Shown here: in pieces, positions 34,085 through 42,954 of the stretch
How positions within the stretch are numbered: position 1 is the first letter of the stretch
Layout: each line of letters opens with the position of its first letter
Source: Homoserinimonas sp. OAct 916
GTDB taxonomy: Bacteria; Actinomycetota; Actinomycetes; Actinomycetales; Microbacteriaceae
Direction of reading: 5' to 3'
Length of the DNA stretch: 64,000 nt
Assembly (NCBI RefSeq): GCF_003260275.1
Contig: NZ_QJHB01000002.1
Coordinates: forward strand, 124,001 to 188,000
The notes under the pieces: model-generated
What the model saw: the letters and a program-made list of their open reading frames with translations, nothing else
Told to the model about the DNA's origin: nothing
Database searches by the model: none
Program-made: the position numbers and the translations under genes

Positions 34085-34837
34085 ATGGCAAACGATTTCG
34101 AAGGCAAGACCGCGCTGGTCACCGGTGGCGGATCGGGCATCGGTAAGGGGGTGGCGCTGAGTCTGGCGGCGGTAAGCGCACAGGTTGTCGTCAACGACTT
34201 CAACCTCGAAACTGCACAGGCCACCGTCGACGAAATCACCGCCGCCGGAGGCACGGCCACTGCCGTCGGCGGCGATGTTGGAAAACCAGATGACGTGAAG
34301 GCCGCTGTCGATGCGGCAGTCAGCGCGTATGGTGCCCTGCACCTTGCACTTAACAATGCGGGGATCGGCGGGCCGCAGGGCCCAATCGCCGACATCGACA
34401 TCGACGAGTACCTGAAGTTGATGGACGTGAACCTGCACTCCGTGTTCTACGGCATGCACTTCGAGATTCCTGAAATGTTGAAGGCGGGCGGTGGCTCGAT
34501 CGTGAACATGTCGTCGATCCTCGGGCTGGTCGGCGAGCCGATCGCCATCCCCTATGTGACAGCCAAACACGGCGTGGCGGGCATGACCAAGGCAACCGCC
34601 CTCGGATATGCGGATCAGGGCATCCGCATCAATTCGGTTCACCCCGGATACATCGATACTCCGTTACTCGAAGGTGCTCCGCAGCAGATGCGTGATGGGC
34701 TGGTGGCGCTGCACCCGATCGGGCGTCTCGGCTCAGTCGAGGAAGTCGCCAATGTTGTTCTGTTTCTGCTCTCCGACAAGGCCGGCTTTGTGACCGGCTC
34801 CCAATATGTGGTCGACGGTGGCTACACCAGCCGCTAG
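34085..34837 (+). CDS. SDR family oxidoreductase (3-oxoacyl-ACP reductase-like)
   Basis: 250 residues, classical SDR: NAD(P) motif 'TGGGSGIGKG', 'NNAGIGG', catalytic Ser in 'NMSSILG', 'YVTAKHGV' (YxxxK intact, in contrast to the first gene of the window), and 'HPGYIDTPLL'. Likely a NAD(P)-dependent alcohol dehydrogenase/reductase; substrate unknown. ATG at 34085 is preceded by AAGGGAGC. Confidence 0.93.
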   Translation: MANDFEGKTALVTGGGSGIGKGVALSLAAVSAQVVVNDFNLETAQATVDEITAAGGTATAVGGDVGKPDDVKAAVDAAVSAYGALHLALNNAGIGGPQGPIADIDIDEYLKLMDVNLHSVFYGMHFEIPEMLKAGGGSIVNMSSILGLVGEPIAIPYVTAKHGVAGMTKATALGYADQGIRINSVHPGYIDTPLLEGAPQQMRDGLVALHPIGRLGSVEEVANVVLFLLSDKAGFVTGSQYVVDGGYTSR

Positions 34838-34987
34838 ACGAGTCGACCAATCCCCACGCACTGTGTGGAGATCGTGTTTGTCGGATGCACCAGTTCGCCC
34901 CGTCAGGTTGGTGCAGATGGTTTGTGCGCATTCAATCGGCCTTCGCGCCGACGATCACCGATCGCCAACCAATTCTCGGCAGAGCTG

Positions 34988-35500
34988 ATGACACGACCAT
35001 ACACTTCGCCACAGCCAGACAGCGGGCAGTCGTCGTCACCACGATCTGGAGCACGGCGCACCGCGGCGTTTTTGGTCGCTTCGCTCATCGTCGCCCTCTT
35101 GCTGATCGTGCAGTTCGTCTTCGGCATGTTCGTCAACCTGTTCGTGAATATTCCAGCCGATCATCCGGGGGCGCACCCGGCTGGGTATTTCAGCGGGGTC
35201 GTCCGAAGTGTTGGGTGGGCGCTCGGGGATGGAACATTGTGGTTGACCCTGCATGCTGCCCTCGGACTACTTCTGGTTCTGGGCGCGGCGTGGGTCGTGG
35301 TTCTGTCGTTACGCGCGGCAGTTCCGTTCGGCCGAACTTTGTCCGTCATCGGGCTCCTCGCCATTCTTGGCGCTGGCTTCAACGGGGGCAGCTTTCTCAA
35401 CTACAACAACGACATCAGCTCGATGATCATGGCCGGTCTGTTCGCGGTTGCCCTTGCGTCGTATGTCATAGGCCTCTTCATGGGCCGCCGCATTGCCTAG
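34988..35500 (+). CDS. Small multi-pass membrane protein
   Basis: 170 residues with a polar Ser/Pro-rich N-terminus (1-25) and four hydrophobic segments (about 28-52, 76-100, 108-130 and 140-163). Not recognised by family; the layout 'RTAAFLVASLIVALLLIVQF' resembles small actinobacterial membrane proteins of unknown role. ATG at 34988 was chosen because upstream residues look non-coding. Follows the SDR by 150 bp. Confidence 0.65.
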   Translation: MTRPYTSPQPDSGQSSSPRSGARRTAAFLVASLIVALLLIVQFVFGMFVNLFVNIPADHPGAHPAGYFSGVVRSVGWALGDGTLWLTLHAALGLLLVLGAAWVVVLSLRAAVPFGRTLSVIGLLAILGAGFNGGSFLNYNNDISSMIMAGLFAVALASYVIGLFMGRRIA

Positions 35501-35639
35501 CGTCACCAAGTTGTGCCGCTGCGTGCCACCCGTCAGGGCGGAACAGAAACTCAGGAGCTGAGGCAACTCGGCCTCGTGAGGAAGTCGGCCAGGCTGTCAT
35601 CCTGAACTTTGCACGATCACAGCGGCGGCGGGCAGGGGT

Positions 35640-36035
35640 TCAACCCTCGGCGTCGAGGTAATACCACTCTCGGTCGACCCGCTGGAATCGGCTGTTCTCC
35701 TGCTGCACGTCTGCCTGGCGAGCAGTGGAGCCGGCAGCTTCCCGGTAGTGGGCACGAAACTCCACCGTTCCGTCATCGTCGAGCAATCCACCGCCCGTCG
35801 TCGATATGACATCAAGGCGATACCACCGGATGCCCGGGTCAAGTTGCAACGACGGTGGTCGGGTGCGCGGATGCCATGTGCGCAACAGATAGCCGGCATC
35901 ACTGATCGCGAACGCCGAGAACCTAGACCGCATCAACTCGACAGCCGTGGTCGCCGTGACCTCGCCACGGTGCAAACGCCCACAACACTCCCCATAGATC
36001 AGGCCGCTCAGACAGGGGCAACGAGTGGAGGACAT
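35640..36035 (-). CDS. ychJ: YchJ family protein (SEC-C / UPF0225)
   Basis: 131 residues. N-terminal Cys-rich SEC-C-type zinc motif 'CPCLSGLIYGECCGRLH' (CxC..CC) followed by the YchJ NTF2-like middle domain ('AVELMRSRFSAFAISDAGYLLRTWHPRTRP', 'VEFRAHYRE'). Role unproven in the family. ATG at 36035 is 6 nt after GATAAT on the minus strand, so it is likely leaderless; its promoter region adjoins the divergent persulfide operon. Confidence 0.93.
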   Translation of the reverse strand: MSSTRCPCLSGLIYGECCGRLHRGEVTATTAVELMRSRFSAFAISDAGYLLRTWHPRTRPPSLQLDPGIRWYRLDVISTTGGGLLDDDGTVEFRAHYREAAGSTARQADVQQENSRFQRVDREWYYLDAEG

Positions 36036-36041
36036 GCTCTC

Positions 36042-36047
36042 ATTATC
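36042..36047 (-). promoter_or_regulatory. -10 hexamer GATAAT of leaderless ychJ
   Basis: Minus-strand GATAAT, 6 nt, then ATG 36035. Confidence 0.5.
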
Positions 36048-36118
36048 GCTCCAGGGATACCCCTGTTCTCGACCTCAAACTCGCCGAAAACCGACTCTCA
36101 GTCGTGATCAAACAAGAT

Positions 36119-36148
36119 TTGGCATAAATACCCCCTAGGGTATAAGAT
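36119..36148 (+). promoter_or_regulatory. Promoter of the persulfide operon with first CstR-like operator
   Basis: -35 TTGGCA (36119-36124) with -10 TATAAG at 36141 (16-bp spacer) or TAAGAT at 36143 (18-bp). The spacer and -10 are covered by the palindrome ATACCCCCTAGGGTAT (36128-36143), the shape of operators for the persulfide-sensing CstR/CsoR family. Confidence 0.7.
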
Positions 36149-36161
36149 GAGTCCATAGCGG

Positions 36162-36177
36162 ATACCCCCTTGGGTAT
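36162..36177 (+). promoter_or_regulatory. Second CstR-like operator in the 5' leader
   Basis: ATACCCCCTTGGGTAT, the same 16-bp pattern as the first site with one base changed, centred 34 bp downstream of it. Two sites suggest cooperative or roadblock repression. No CstR-type gene is present in the window. Confidence 0.7.
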
Positions 36178-36206
36178 CTTTGCGTGAACATGAGAAGGAG
36201 AAGCAC

Positions 36207-37625
36207 ATGCTGCTCGAGCGCATCTATGACGAAGACCTGTCCCAAGCAAGCTATTTCATCGGATGCCAGGTCAAGGGCGAGGCTGTCGTTGTCGACGCTC
36301 GCCGAGACATCCAGGTCTACCGAGATCTGGCCGTCGCGAACGACATGCAGATCGTCGCCGTCACCGAGACGCACATCCACGCCGACTATCTTTCTGGTAC
36401 GCGTGAACTTGCTGCGGCAACCGGAGCCACCATGTATGTCTCCGGCGAGGGCGGCGAAGACTGGCAGTACGGTTTCGACGCCAACCGCCTGTTCGACGGC
36501 GACACGATCACGCTCGGCAACATCACCATCCAAGCCGTCCACACCCCGGGCCACACCCCGGAACACCTGGCGTTCCTGATCACCGACGGTGCGTTCAGCG
36601 ACAAGCCCGGCTTCATGCTCAGCGGCGACTTCGTCTTCGCCGGCGACCTCGGCCGGCCCGACCTGTTGGATGAGGCCGCCGGCGGCGTCGACACGCGTTT
36701 CGGCGGCGCCAGGCAGCTCTTTGGCAGCCTGCGCGACAAATTCTTGACTCTGCCCGACCACGTTCAGGTGCATCCCGCCCACGGGTCCGGCAGCGCCTGC
36801 GGAAAGGCACTGGGCTCGATCCCCTCCAGCACCGTCGGCTACGAACGGCTCTACGCCTGGTGGGGCCCCTACCTCGCAGCAAATGACGAGCAGGGCTTCG
36901 TCGACAAACTGCTCGACGGCCAACCAGACGCGCACGGCTACTTCGGGCGCATGAAGCGCGAGAACCGCGATGGGCCCGCCATCATGGGTGAGCGCGCTCC
37001 ACTGGCCGAGTTGGACAATATCGCTATCGCCGCAGACCTCGCCCAGGACCGAATCACGTTCGTCGACACCCGCACAAACACCGAGGTGCACGAAGCAACC
37101 GTCGAGGGCGCGTTGAACGTGCCGAATGCCGGCAAGTTCGCCACCTACGGGGCCTGGGCCTACGACCCGGAGACCGACTCCCGGCCGCTGGTGCTGCTTG
37201 CCGAGAGCCAGGATTCCGCGATGGACATGTGGGACCACCTGGTGCGAGTTGGTATCGACACCGTCGCCGGCTACACCACCACCCTCGACGGGTTGCCCAA
37301 AGTCACCCCGAAGATGATCCAACCCGAAGAGGTCGCCGACTTCGACGCGGCCGTGTTGCTGGATGTGCGCAACAACACTGAATATGCCGCCGGAACCATC
37401 CCCGGCGCGACCCATCTCGGCGCGAGCCGCGTGATGTGGCACCAGGACACGTTGCCCGCTCAGGGCACGATCGTCACATTCTGCCAGACCGGGGTGCGCA
37501 ACTCGGTGGCCGCCAGCGCCCTGCGCCGGGCCGGTCACGACGTTGTCGAGGTTGACGGCGCCTATGAGGCCTACGCCAACTGGCAGGCCTCCGAACGGGC
37601 ATCCCTCCAAGACTCACTGGTCTGA
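36207..37625 (+). CDS. Persulfide dioxygenase-rhodanese fusion (MBL fold plus rhodanese domains)
   Basis: 472 residues. N-terminal metallo-beta-lactamase domain with iron ligands 'THIHADYLSG' (HxHxD), 'HTPGHTPEH', 'GDFVFAGDLGRPD' and 'HPAHG', typical of ETHE1-like persulfide dioxygenases. A degenerate rhodanese domain (about 265-360) has no Cys, and a C-terminal active rhodanese domain (about 375-465) has 'TFCQTGVRNS' with catalytic Cys. The order MBL-rhodanese-rhodanese is that of CstB-type enzymes that oxidise glutathione/thiol persulfides to sulfite or thiosulfate. ATG at 36207 has AAGGAGAA upstream. Confidence 0.93.
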   Translation: MLLERIYDEDLSQASYFIGCQVKGEAVVVDARRDIQVYRDLAVANDMQIVAVTETHIHADYLSGTRELAAATGATMYVSGEGGEDWQYGFDANRLFDGDTITLGNITIQAVHTPGHTPEHLAFLITDGAFSDKPGFMLSGDFVFAGDLGRPDLLDEAAGGVDTRFGGARQLFGSLRDKFLTLPDHVQVHPAHGSGSACGKALGSIPSSTVGYERLYAWWGPYLAANDEQGFVDKLLDGQPDAHGYFGRMKRENRDGPAIMGERAPLAELDNIAIAADLAQDRITFVDTRTNTEVHEATVEGALNVPNAGKFATYGAWAYDPETDSRPLVLLAESQDSAMDMWDHLVRVGIDTVAGYTTTLDGLPKVTPKMIQPEEVADFDAAVLLDVRNNTEYAAGTIPGATHLGASRVMWHQDTLPAQGTIVTFCQTGVRNSVAASALRRAGHDVVEVDGAYEAYANWQASERASLQDSLV

Positions 37626-37646
37626 CCCGAACTCTCCAGTGACTGT

Positions 37647-37687
37647 TTCTTCCCGGCCGGCCGACTCGCGGCGCTGGCCGGGAAGAA
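37647..37687 (+). terminator. Stem-loop between persulfide enzyme and TauE genes
   Basis: TTCTTCCCGGCC (37647-37658) pairs fully with GGCCGGGAAGAA (37676-37687), loop 17 nt, a 12-bp stem. It could reduce read-through into the exporter gene. Confidence 0.55.
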
Positions 37688-37730
37688 CCTCTTCACTCAT
37701 TCATCCCGCCGCAGAAAAGGAGCCCATCCG

Positions 37731-38705
37731 ATGAGCATCGCCCTGATAGCGACACTCGTGCTCGCCGTGCTGATCGGCGTCTCGCTCGGCCTGCTCGGTG
37801 GCGGAGGTTCGATCCTCACGGTTCCGATCCTCACCTACGTCGCCGGCTTCAGCCCGAAAGAGGCCATCGCGGCGTCCCTTTTCGTTGTCGGTGCGACATC
37901 GGCGGTGGCTGCCATCCGCCATGCCCGCGCCGGGCGGGTCAGATGGCGCACAGGGCTCGTCTTCGGCGCTGCCGGCATGGCCGGGGCATTCGCTGCCGGG
38001 CTGGTCGGTGGCCACATCCCGGGCACCATCCTCATGATCGCCTTCGCCCTCATGATGGTGGCCACCTCGCTCGCAATGATTCGCGGGCGCAAGAAACAGG
38101 CCTCCTCCCCCACCACCGGCGAGCTGCCGCTGGCCAAGGTCATCATCGAGGGCCTCGTCGTCGGGCTGGTCACCGGCCTGGTCGGTGCGGGTGGCGGCTT
38201 TCTGATCGTGCCTGCCCTCGCCCTTCTCGGCGGGCTCCCCATGCCCATCGCGGTCGGTACGTCACTTGTGGTCATCGCCATGAAGTCGTTCGCCGGACTC
38301 GGTGGCTACCTCACCAGCGTCAGCCTCGACTGGCCCCTGGTCATCGCCGTCACGGTGTTCGCAATCGCGGGATCCTTCCTCGGCGCCCGGCTCGCCGGCC
38401 GCATCCCCGAGGTCGCACTGCGCAAGGGCTTCGGCATCTTCGTTCTGATCATGGGTGTGTTCGTGCTCGCGCAGGAACTCCCGGCTCCGGGCGGCCTGAT
38501 CCTCGCAATCGCAGCCGGCATTGTGGCCGTCGCCTCAGCAATCTGCTGGTTCGCCTTCCCCACGTGCCCCCTGCGCAGATTCCGTGCAGAAGAACCGGCA
38601 GCGGCACCGATCGCGGAATCGGTACCAGACTCAGAGCCGGCACCAGACTCAGAGCCGGCAGCAGACACAGCGGTGCCTCCGACTACGAGCGCTGCAACCC
38701 GCTGA
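37731..38705 (+). CDS. TauE/SafE family sulfite (organosulfur anion) exporter
   Basis: 324 residues, about eight hydrophobic segments. Family hallmarks 'GVSLGLLGGGGSILTVPIL' in the first segment and its inverted-topology counterpart 'GLVGAGGGFLIVPALALL' near residue 150. C-terminal 45 residues are a repetitive acidic tail (SEPAPDSEPA repeats) of cytosolic type. It follows the persulfide enzyme by 105 bp and is probably co-regulated by the CstR-like sites, removing the sulfite that enzyme makes. Confidence 0.93.
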   Translation: MSIALIATLVLAVLIGVSLGLLGGGGSILTVPILTYVAGFSPKEAIAASLFVVGATSAVAAIRHARAGRVRWRTGLVFGAAGMAGAFAAGLVGGHIPGTILMIAFALMMVATSLAMIRGRKKQASSPTTGELPLAKVIIEGLVVGLVTGLVGAGGGFLIVPALALLGGLPMPIAVGTSLVVIAMKSFAGLGGYLTSVSLDWPLVIAVTVFAIAGSFLGARLAGRIPEVALRKGFGIFVLIMGVFVLAQELPAPGGLILAIAAGIVAVASAICWFAFPTCPLRRFRAEEPAAAPIAESVPDSEPAPDSEPAADTAVPPTTSAATR

Positions 38706-38804
38706 GTACGCGCATCAGCTGTGGCAGGATGAGGGTTCCGCATACACGGAGCCCGAGCACGAGTTCCCGCAAGGAAACACTTTGAGAAAGACGATGTAGC
38801 CCTG

Positions 38805-40436
38805 ATGACCCCCACAGAAACCGTGTACACGAATGCCGAGATCTTCACCGCCGACGGCACTCACGGAGCCGAGGCGTTCGTGGTGCGCGGTGACCGCCTG
38901 GCCTACGTGGGCGACCGGGGAACGGCCCAGCGGCTGGCATCCGGCGACGCGACGGCGGTCGACCTGGGCGGCCGCTTCGTGATGCCCGGTTTCACCGATG
39001 CGCACAGCCACCTTGTGATGATGGGCGAATCACTTCGGAAGGTCGACCTCATCGACGCGGGTGATCTCGCCGAGATTCAGCGGCGGATGCGTGCAGCCGC
39101 CGAACAGGCACCGCACGCGGCCCGGGTGTTGGGGCGCAGTTGGCTGCCCGACGCCGTGCCCGGTGGCAACCCGACCAGGCAGATGCTTGACGAAGTCGTC
39201 GCCGATCGGCCGGTCTATCTCGATGCCAACGACCTGCATTCGGTGTGGGTCAACACCGCCGCGCTGGAAGAGCTGGGCATCACGCGCGACACGCCTGACC
39301 CTCACGGCGGCCTCATCGCTCGCGACGAGTCGGGTGAGCCGAGCGGCATGCTCTACGAGACCGCGGTCACGGCGATCGTCTGGCCGAAACTGGTTGAACT
39401 GTCCAGCGACACTGAGCGCGATGCCGCGTTGGCCGCCACCTTCGAGCACTACCTCGCCAGCGGAGTCACCGGGGCGATCGAAATGGCCTGCGGAGAGGCC
39501 GAGCTGGCGACTCTGCAGCGCGCCGTCGCAGACGACGGCTCACTGCCCATCCGAGTCACAGCCCATTGGTTGATCCACCGCTCCGACACCCCTGAGCAGG
39601 AGCTGCGCCAGGTGCAGCGCGCCGCCGAACTCGCAACCTCGGTATGCACGCCATGGCTTCGCGTGGCCGGAATCAAGCTCATCCTCGACGGCGTGATCGA
39701 CACCTGCACAGCCGCGATGAAAGAGCCGTACGCGAACGGAGAGAACGCCGACCCGATCTGGGGTCGTGAAGCATTGTTCCCCGTGGTGGCCGCGGCCGAC
39801 GCCGCCGACCTGCAGATAGCGATGCATGCCATCGGAGACGAAGCCTCGGCAATAGCGCTGGATGCCCTCGAACACGCGTTCAGAGAGAACGGCCCGCGCG
39901 TGAGGCGCCACCGAATGGAGCACCTCGAGACCATCACAGTAGAAAGCATCCAGCGGATGGCGTCGCTGGGCATCGTGGCCTCGATGCAGCCAGTGCACTC
40001 CGATCCGGCGGTGCAGGAAAACTGGCGGGCCAAGCTGGGCGATCACCGGGTCGACCGAGGATTCCCGTGGCCTGAGCTATCCGCCGCCGGGGCCGCATTG
40101 GCCTTCGGGACCGACGCTCCGACCGCGCCATACGCTCCGCTACCGAACATGTTCATCGCTGCGACCCGGCGATCCGCGCTCAACCCTTCGCTCCCCGCAA
40201 ACCTGCCGAAGTACGCGATGCCGATCGCCGACGCGCTGCGGCATGCAACCGCCGATGCCGCCTGGTCGGCCGGCTGCGAGAGAGACCTGGGCCGCTTGTC
40301 GACGGGCATGCTCGCTGACTTCGTGGTGCTCGACGGCAACCCACTCACCGCCGAGGCGGATGACCTGCTCACGATGGGGGTGCACCTGACGGTCGTCGGC
40401 GGTCAGACGCGATACGCGGTCGAACCTCGCGACTGA
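38805..40436 (+). CDS. YtcJ-like amidohydrolase (second copy)
   Basis: 543 residues, same architecture as the amidohydrolase at 25175. Metal site 'TDAHSHLV', substrate loops 'LDANDLHSVWVNTAALEELGI' and 'QIAMHAIGDEA', 'RRHRMEHLE', Asp in 'FGTDAPTAPYAPL', and the closing 'LSTGMLADFVVLDGNPL'. Divergent in most of its length from the first copy, so not a recent duplication. It sits 99 bp after TauE; functional link to it is not evident. Confidence 0.9.
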   Translation: MTPTETVYTNAEIFTADGTHGAEAFVVRGDRLAYVGDRGTAQRLASGDATAVDLGGRFVMPGFTDAHSHLVMMGESLRKVDLIDAGDLAEIQRRMRAAAEQAPHAARVLGRSWLPDAVPGGNPTRQMLDEVVADRPVYLDANDLHSVWVNTAALEELGITRDTPDPHGGLIARDESGEPSGMLYETAVTAIVWPKLVELSSDTERDAALAATFEHYLASGVTGAIEMACGEAELATLQRAVADDGSLPIRVTAHWLIHRSDTPEQELRQVQRAAELATSVCTPWLRVAGIKLILDGVIDTCTAAMKEPYANGENADPIWGREALFPVVAAADAADLQIAMHAIGDEASAIALDALEHAFRENGPRVRRHRMEHLETITVESIQRMASLGIVASMQPVHSDPAVQENWRAKLGDHRVDRGFPWPELSAAGAALAFGTDAPTAPYAPLPNMFIAATRRSALNPSLPANLPKYAMPIADALRHATADAAWSAGCERDLGRLSTGMLADFVVLDGNPLTAEADDLLTMGVHLTVVGGQTRYAVEPRD

Positions 40437-40500
40437 AACTCCACTACTGGAATCTGAGCTCACCGGCTGAAGCCTCGGGCGGGTTCCGAGTCTGCCCATC

Positions 40501-40552
40501 GGCCGGCCCATCCGGCCGGCCCATCCGGCCGGCCCATCCGGCTCGGTCATCC
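40501..40552. repeat. 13-bp tandem repeat
   Basis: Three exact copies of GGCCGGCCCATCC (40501-40539) and a fourth diverged copy (40540-40552), with half-copies on either side. Each unit contains the palindrome GGCCGGCC. It lies between the amidohydrolase stop and the MFS promoter. Confidence 0.9.
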
Positions 40553-40587
40553 GGCTGGGCACCTTCGTGCACCCGAGCCGGAGTGGC

Positions 40588-40593
40588 TAGTGT
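40588..40593 (+). promoter_or_regulatory. -10 hexamer TAGTGT of leaderless MFS gene
   Basis: TAGTGT, 8 nt, then GTG 40602; supports that start rather than GTG 40590, which overlaps the hexamer. Confidence 0.4.
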
Positions 40594-40601
40594 TGGACAA
40601 C

Positions 40602-41819
40602 GTGAGCCCACAACCCCCGCCAGCGCCGAAACCAGTATGGCGCGCACCCGGCATGCCGGCACTTCTCGTGCTGACGGCCGCTGGTTTCGCCGGATTCTCG
40701 GCCCTTTTGCCGATCGCCCCCCTGTGGGCTGTGCAGGGCGGCGCGAACGAAGCCGGCTCCGGCCTGGTCAATGGCGTGCTCCTGGTCGTGACGGTCCTGA
40801 CCCAACCGTTCGTACCTCGAATGCTCAGCCGAGTGGGGACCGGCCGCGTGCTGGCCGCCGGTCTGGTGCTGCTCGGAGTACCCCCATTGCTTCACCTCAT
40901 CTCCGAGCACCTCGGCTGGATCCTTCTCCTCTCGGTTCTGCGCGGTGTCGGATTCGGCATACTCACCGTGGCCGGATCGGCCGTGGTGGCCAATCTGGTG
41001 CCCCGCGCCCAACACGGCGCGGCGATCGGGGCCTACGGCGCGGCGATCGCCGTGCCGCAGGTTGTTCTCATCCCTGCCGGGCCGTGGCTGGTAGACACGG
41101 TCGGGTTCTGGGCGGTCTTCGCCCTGGGCACTCTGCCGCTTCTCGGCATCAGCTCCGCCCCACGGCTGGCGCGGGTTCTGCGAGAACAGGCAGCCGAGCG
41201 GGCGCTTCATCCACCGACCGATCCCACACCAACGGGGACCGACCGCGAGTCCCGCCTGCGGCTGGTGGCGGAACTCCTACGCCCGATGCTCCTTCTGAGC
41301 GGAGTCACCCTCGCCGGTGGGGCATTGATCACGTTCGCACCCCAGATGAGTTCGTCACCGGCGGTGACCACGGGCGCACTCTTCCTGCTCACCGTCGCCG
41401 CGGCCCTGACACGCTGGTACATCGGAGGTCTGGCCGACCGGCACGGCACCAGACCGTTTCTGTGGCCATTGGTGGTGCTCACCGTCATCGGGCTCCTCCT
41501 CGCCGCGATCGCTGTCGAGAATCCCGATGCCACCAGAGCCCTGCTCTTCCTGGCCGCCATGGTCCTGGTTGGCATCGCCTACGGCGGGCTGCAGAACTTG
41601 ACTCTCGTGTTGTCCCTTTCTGCCGTCAGACGCGCACAGTACGGCACAGCGAGCGCGGCGTGGAATATCGGGTTCGACATGGGCACGGCCGTGGGTTCCA
41701 TCCTTATCGGAACCCTCGCCGCGGGCTTCTCGTTCCCGGTGGCATTGCTCGTCGCCGCAGCCATCGCACTCGCCACACTTCCGCTCGCATTCCTGCGCCG
41801 CCCGACAGCCAACAAGTAG
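40602..41819 (+). CDS. Major facilitator superfamily transporter
   Basis: 405 residues with twelve hydrophobic segments in two six-helix halves separated by a polar loop (about residues 192-215, 'LREQAAERALHPPTDPTPTGTDRES'). Motif A-like 'PFVPRMLSRVGTGRVLAAG' after segment 2 and 'GGLADRHGTRPFLWPLVV' in the second half. Drug/metabolite exporter type; substrate unknown. Starts at GTG 40602 on -10 geometry. The C-terminus is short and positively charged. Confidence 0.9.
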   Translation: MSPQPPPAPKPVWRAPGMPALLVLTAAGFAGFSALLPIAPLWAVQGGANEAGSGLVNGVLLVVTVLTQPFVPRMLSRVGTGRVLAAGLVLLGVPPLLHLISEHLGWILLLSVLRGVGFGILTVAGSAVVANLVPRAQHGAAIGAYGAAIAVPQVVLIPAGPWLVDTVGFWAVFALGTLPLLGISSAPRLARVLREQAAERALHPPTDPTPTGTDRESRLRLVAELLRPMLLLSGVTLAGGALITFAPQMSSSPAVTTGALFLLTVAAALTRWYIGGLADRHGTRPFLWPLVVLTVIGLLLAAIAVENPDATRALLFLAAMVLVGIAYGGLQNLTLVLSLSAVRRAQYGTASAAWNIGFDMGTAVGSILIGTLAAGFSFPVALLVAAAIALATLPLAFLRRPTANK

Positions 41820-42100
41820 AAGTCAATAACGCAGGTGAATGGCGGTTCGGGCTGCTGACGGCTCCCGAACGCGGTCGCTCAGGACGACGCGTTCGCCCCG
41901 TGAAAGACGCAGCGGTGGCAACGTTCGTCACGCTGGTCGTGCAGTTTCCTCGGATGGGTGTTGAATGGCGATATGCGCAGTCAGTATCGTGGCCACGAAG
42001 TCTCTCGAAGCGTATCTCCGCCGCTGTGCCCGCGACGGCGTCGCCACGGCCCAAGAAATTCGGATGACCAGCACGCCACCCCAAGCCGAAGGAGCTCAAC

Positions 42101-42289
42101 ATGCGTAAGTCTGTCGTCTTTCTCCTCGTCACCGCAGTCGGTGTCACCGCCTACTTCATGGGCCTGAAGAACAGCAGATCCAGCTTTCACGAGTTCAGCC
42201 GACCAGCCCAAAGCTACTGGTACGATCCCGAGGTCAAGGAAGCCCGCATTCGAGCCCGCAAAGCTGCTGCAAAGCCGCGAAGCAGATGA
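42101..42289 (+). CDS. Small single-span protein
   Basis: 62 residues: one N-terminal hydrophobic segment (residues 4-21) and a strongly basic C-terminus. The ending 'YWYDPEVKEARIRARKAAAK' resembles a small protein common in Microbacteriaceae in which the tail reads W-DP-VK-AR-A (memory). GAAGGAG lies 6 nt before the ATG, so expression is credible. Likely inner-membrane anchored with the basic tail inside. Function unknown. Confidence 0.75.
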   Translation: MRKSVVFLLVTAVGVTAYFMGLKNSRSSFHEFSRPAQSYWYDPEVKEARIRARKAAAKPRSR

Positions 42290-42374
42290 ACGAGTGAGTG
42301 GCCGTCTCACCTCGGACGCCACTGAGTCATGAGTCGCTCGGGCGACTGACGGCACACCGATCAGCAGATCTGCC

Positions 42375-42839
42375 CTAATTGTGTCCGACCGCCTGCAAAA
42401 CAAGAAGCGGGATGATTCGGGTCACTTTTGCCTGGTACTCGTCATAGTGGGGGTTTGACACGAGGGCACGCTCCCACCATTCGGCCCTCTCCTCACCGCT
42501 GGCTTCGTGAGCGACCATGTCGTGAATCTCCGCTCCGTCTTGCAATCGCGTGGTGGGATGTGCGAGCAGGTTGAAGTACCAGCCCGGGTTCTTGGGCGAG
42601 CCACTATCGGCCGCCACCACCGCATAGGTGCCGTCGTGCTCCACACGAATCAGCGGGACCTTGCGCAGCTTGCCCGACTTCGCACCGACGGTCGTCAGGA
42701 TGACCACCCGGGCGGGCCCCATACTGGCACCCTCGGCACCGTCAGAATTCTCATACTTCGCCACATGACCGCGAACCCACGCGGCGGGGCTGGGTTCATA
42801 TTCACCGTACAAAGTCACGTTTTCATGGTACGTCTGCAA
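42375..42839 (-). CDS. Deazaflavin (F420)-dependent nitroreductase/quinone reductase, DDN-like
   Basis: 154 residues. The FDOR-A pattern is present: 'VILTTVGAKSGKLRKVPLIRV', 'YAVVAADSGSPKNPGWYFNLLAHPTTRLQDG' and 'ERAEWWERAL'. These split-barrel enzymes use reduced F420 to reduce quinones or nitro compounds at the membrane face. The frame starts at TTG 42839; GTG 42818 is an alternative. Monocistronic. Confidence 0.92.
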   Translation of the reverse strand: MQTYHENVTLYGEYEPSPAAWVRGHVAKYENSDGAEGASMGPARVVILTTVGAKSGKLRKVPLIRVEHDGTYAVVAADSGSPKNPGWYFNLLAHPTTRLQDGAEIHDMVAHEASGEERAEWWERALVSNPHYDEYQAKVTRIIPLLVLQAVGHN

Positions 42840-42954
42840 TCGCCTGTCGCATTGTCCTCGGAAGGATTGATCTACTTCATTTGATTCAATCGATGCGTTC
42901 AGCGGTCGGACGGCAGCATCGCACGCACGATGACGTCCGCTCCAGTGATGTCTG

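Noticed and set aside
36135-37610. 491-codon minus-strand frame opposite the persulfide dioxygenase gene
   Set aside because: Mirror of an unmistakable MBL-rhodanese gene.
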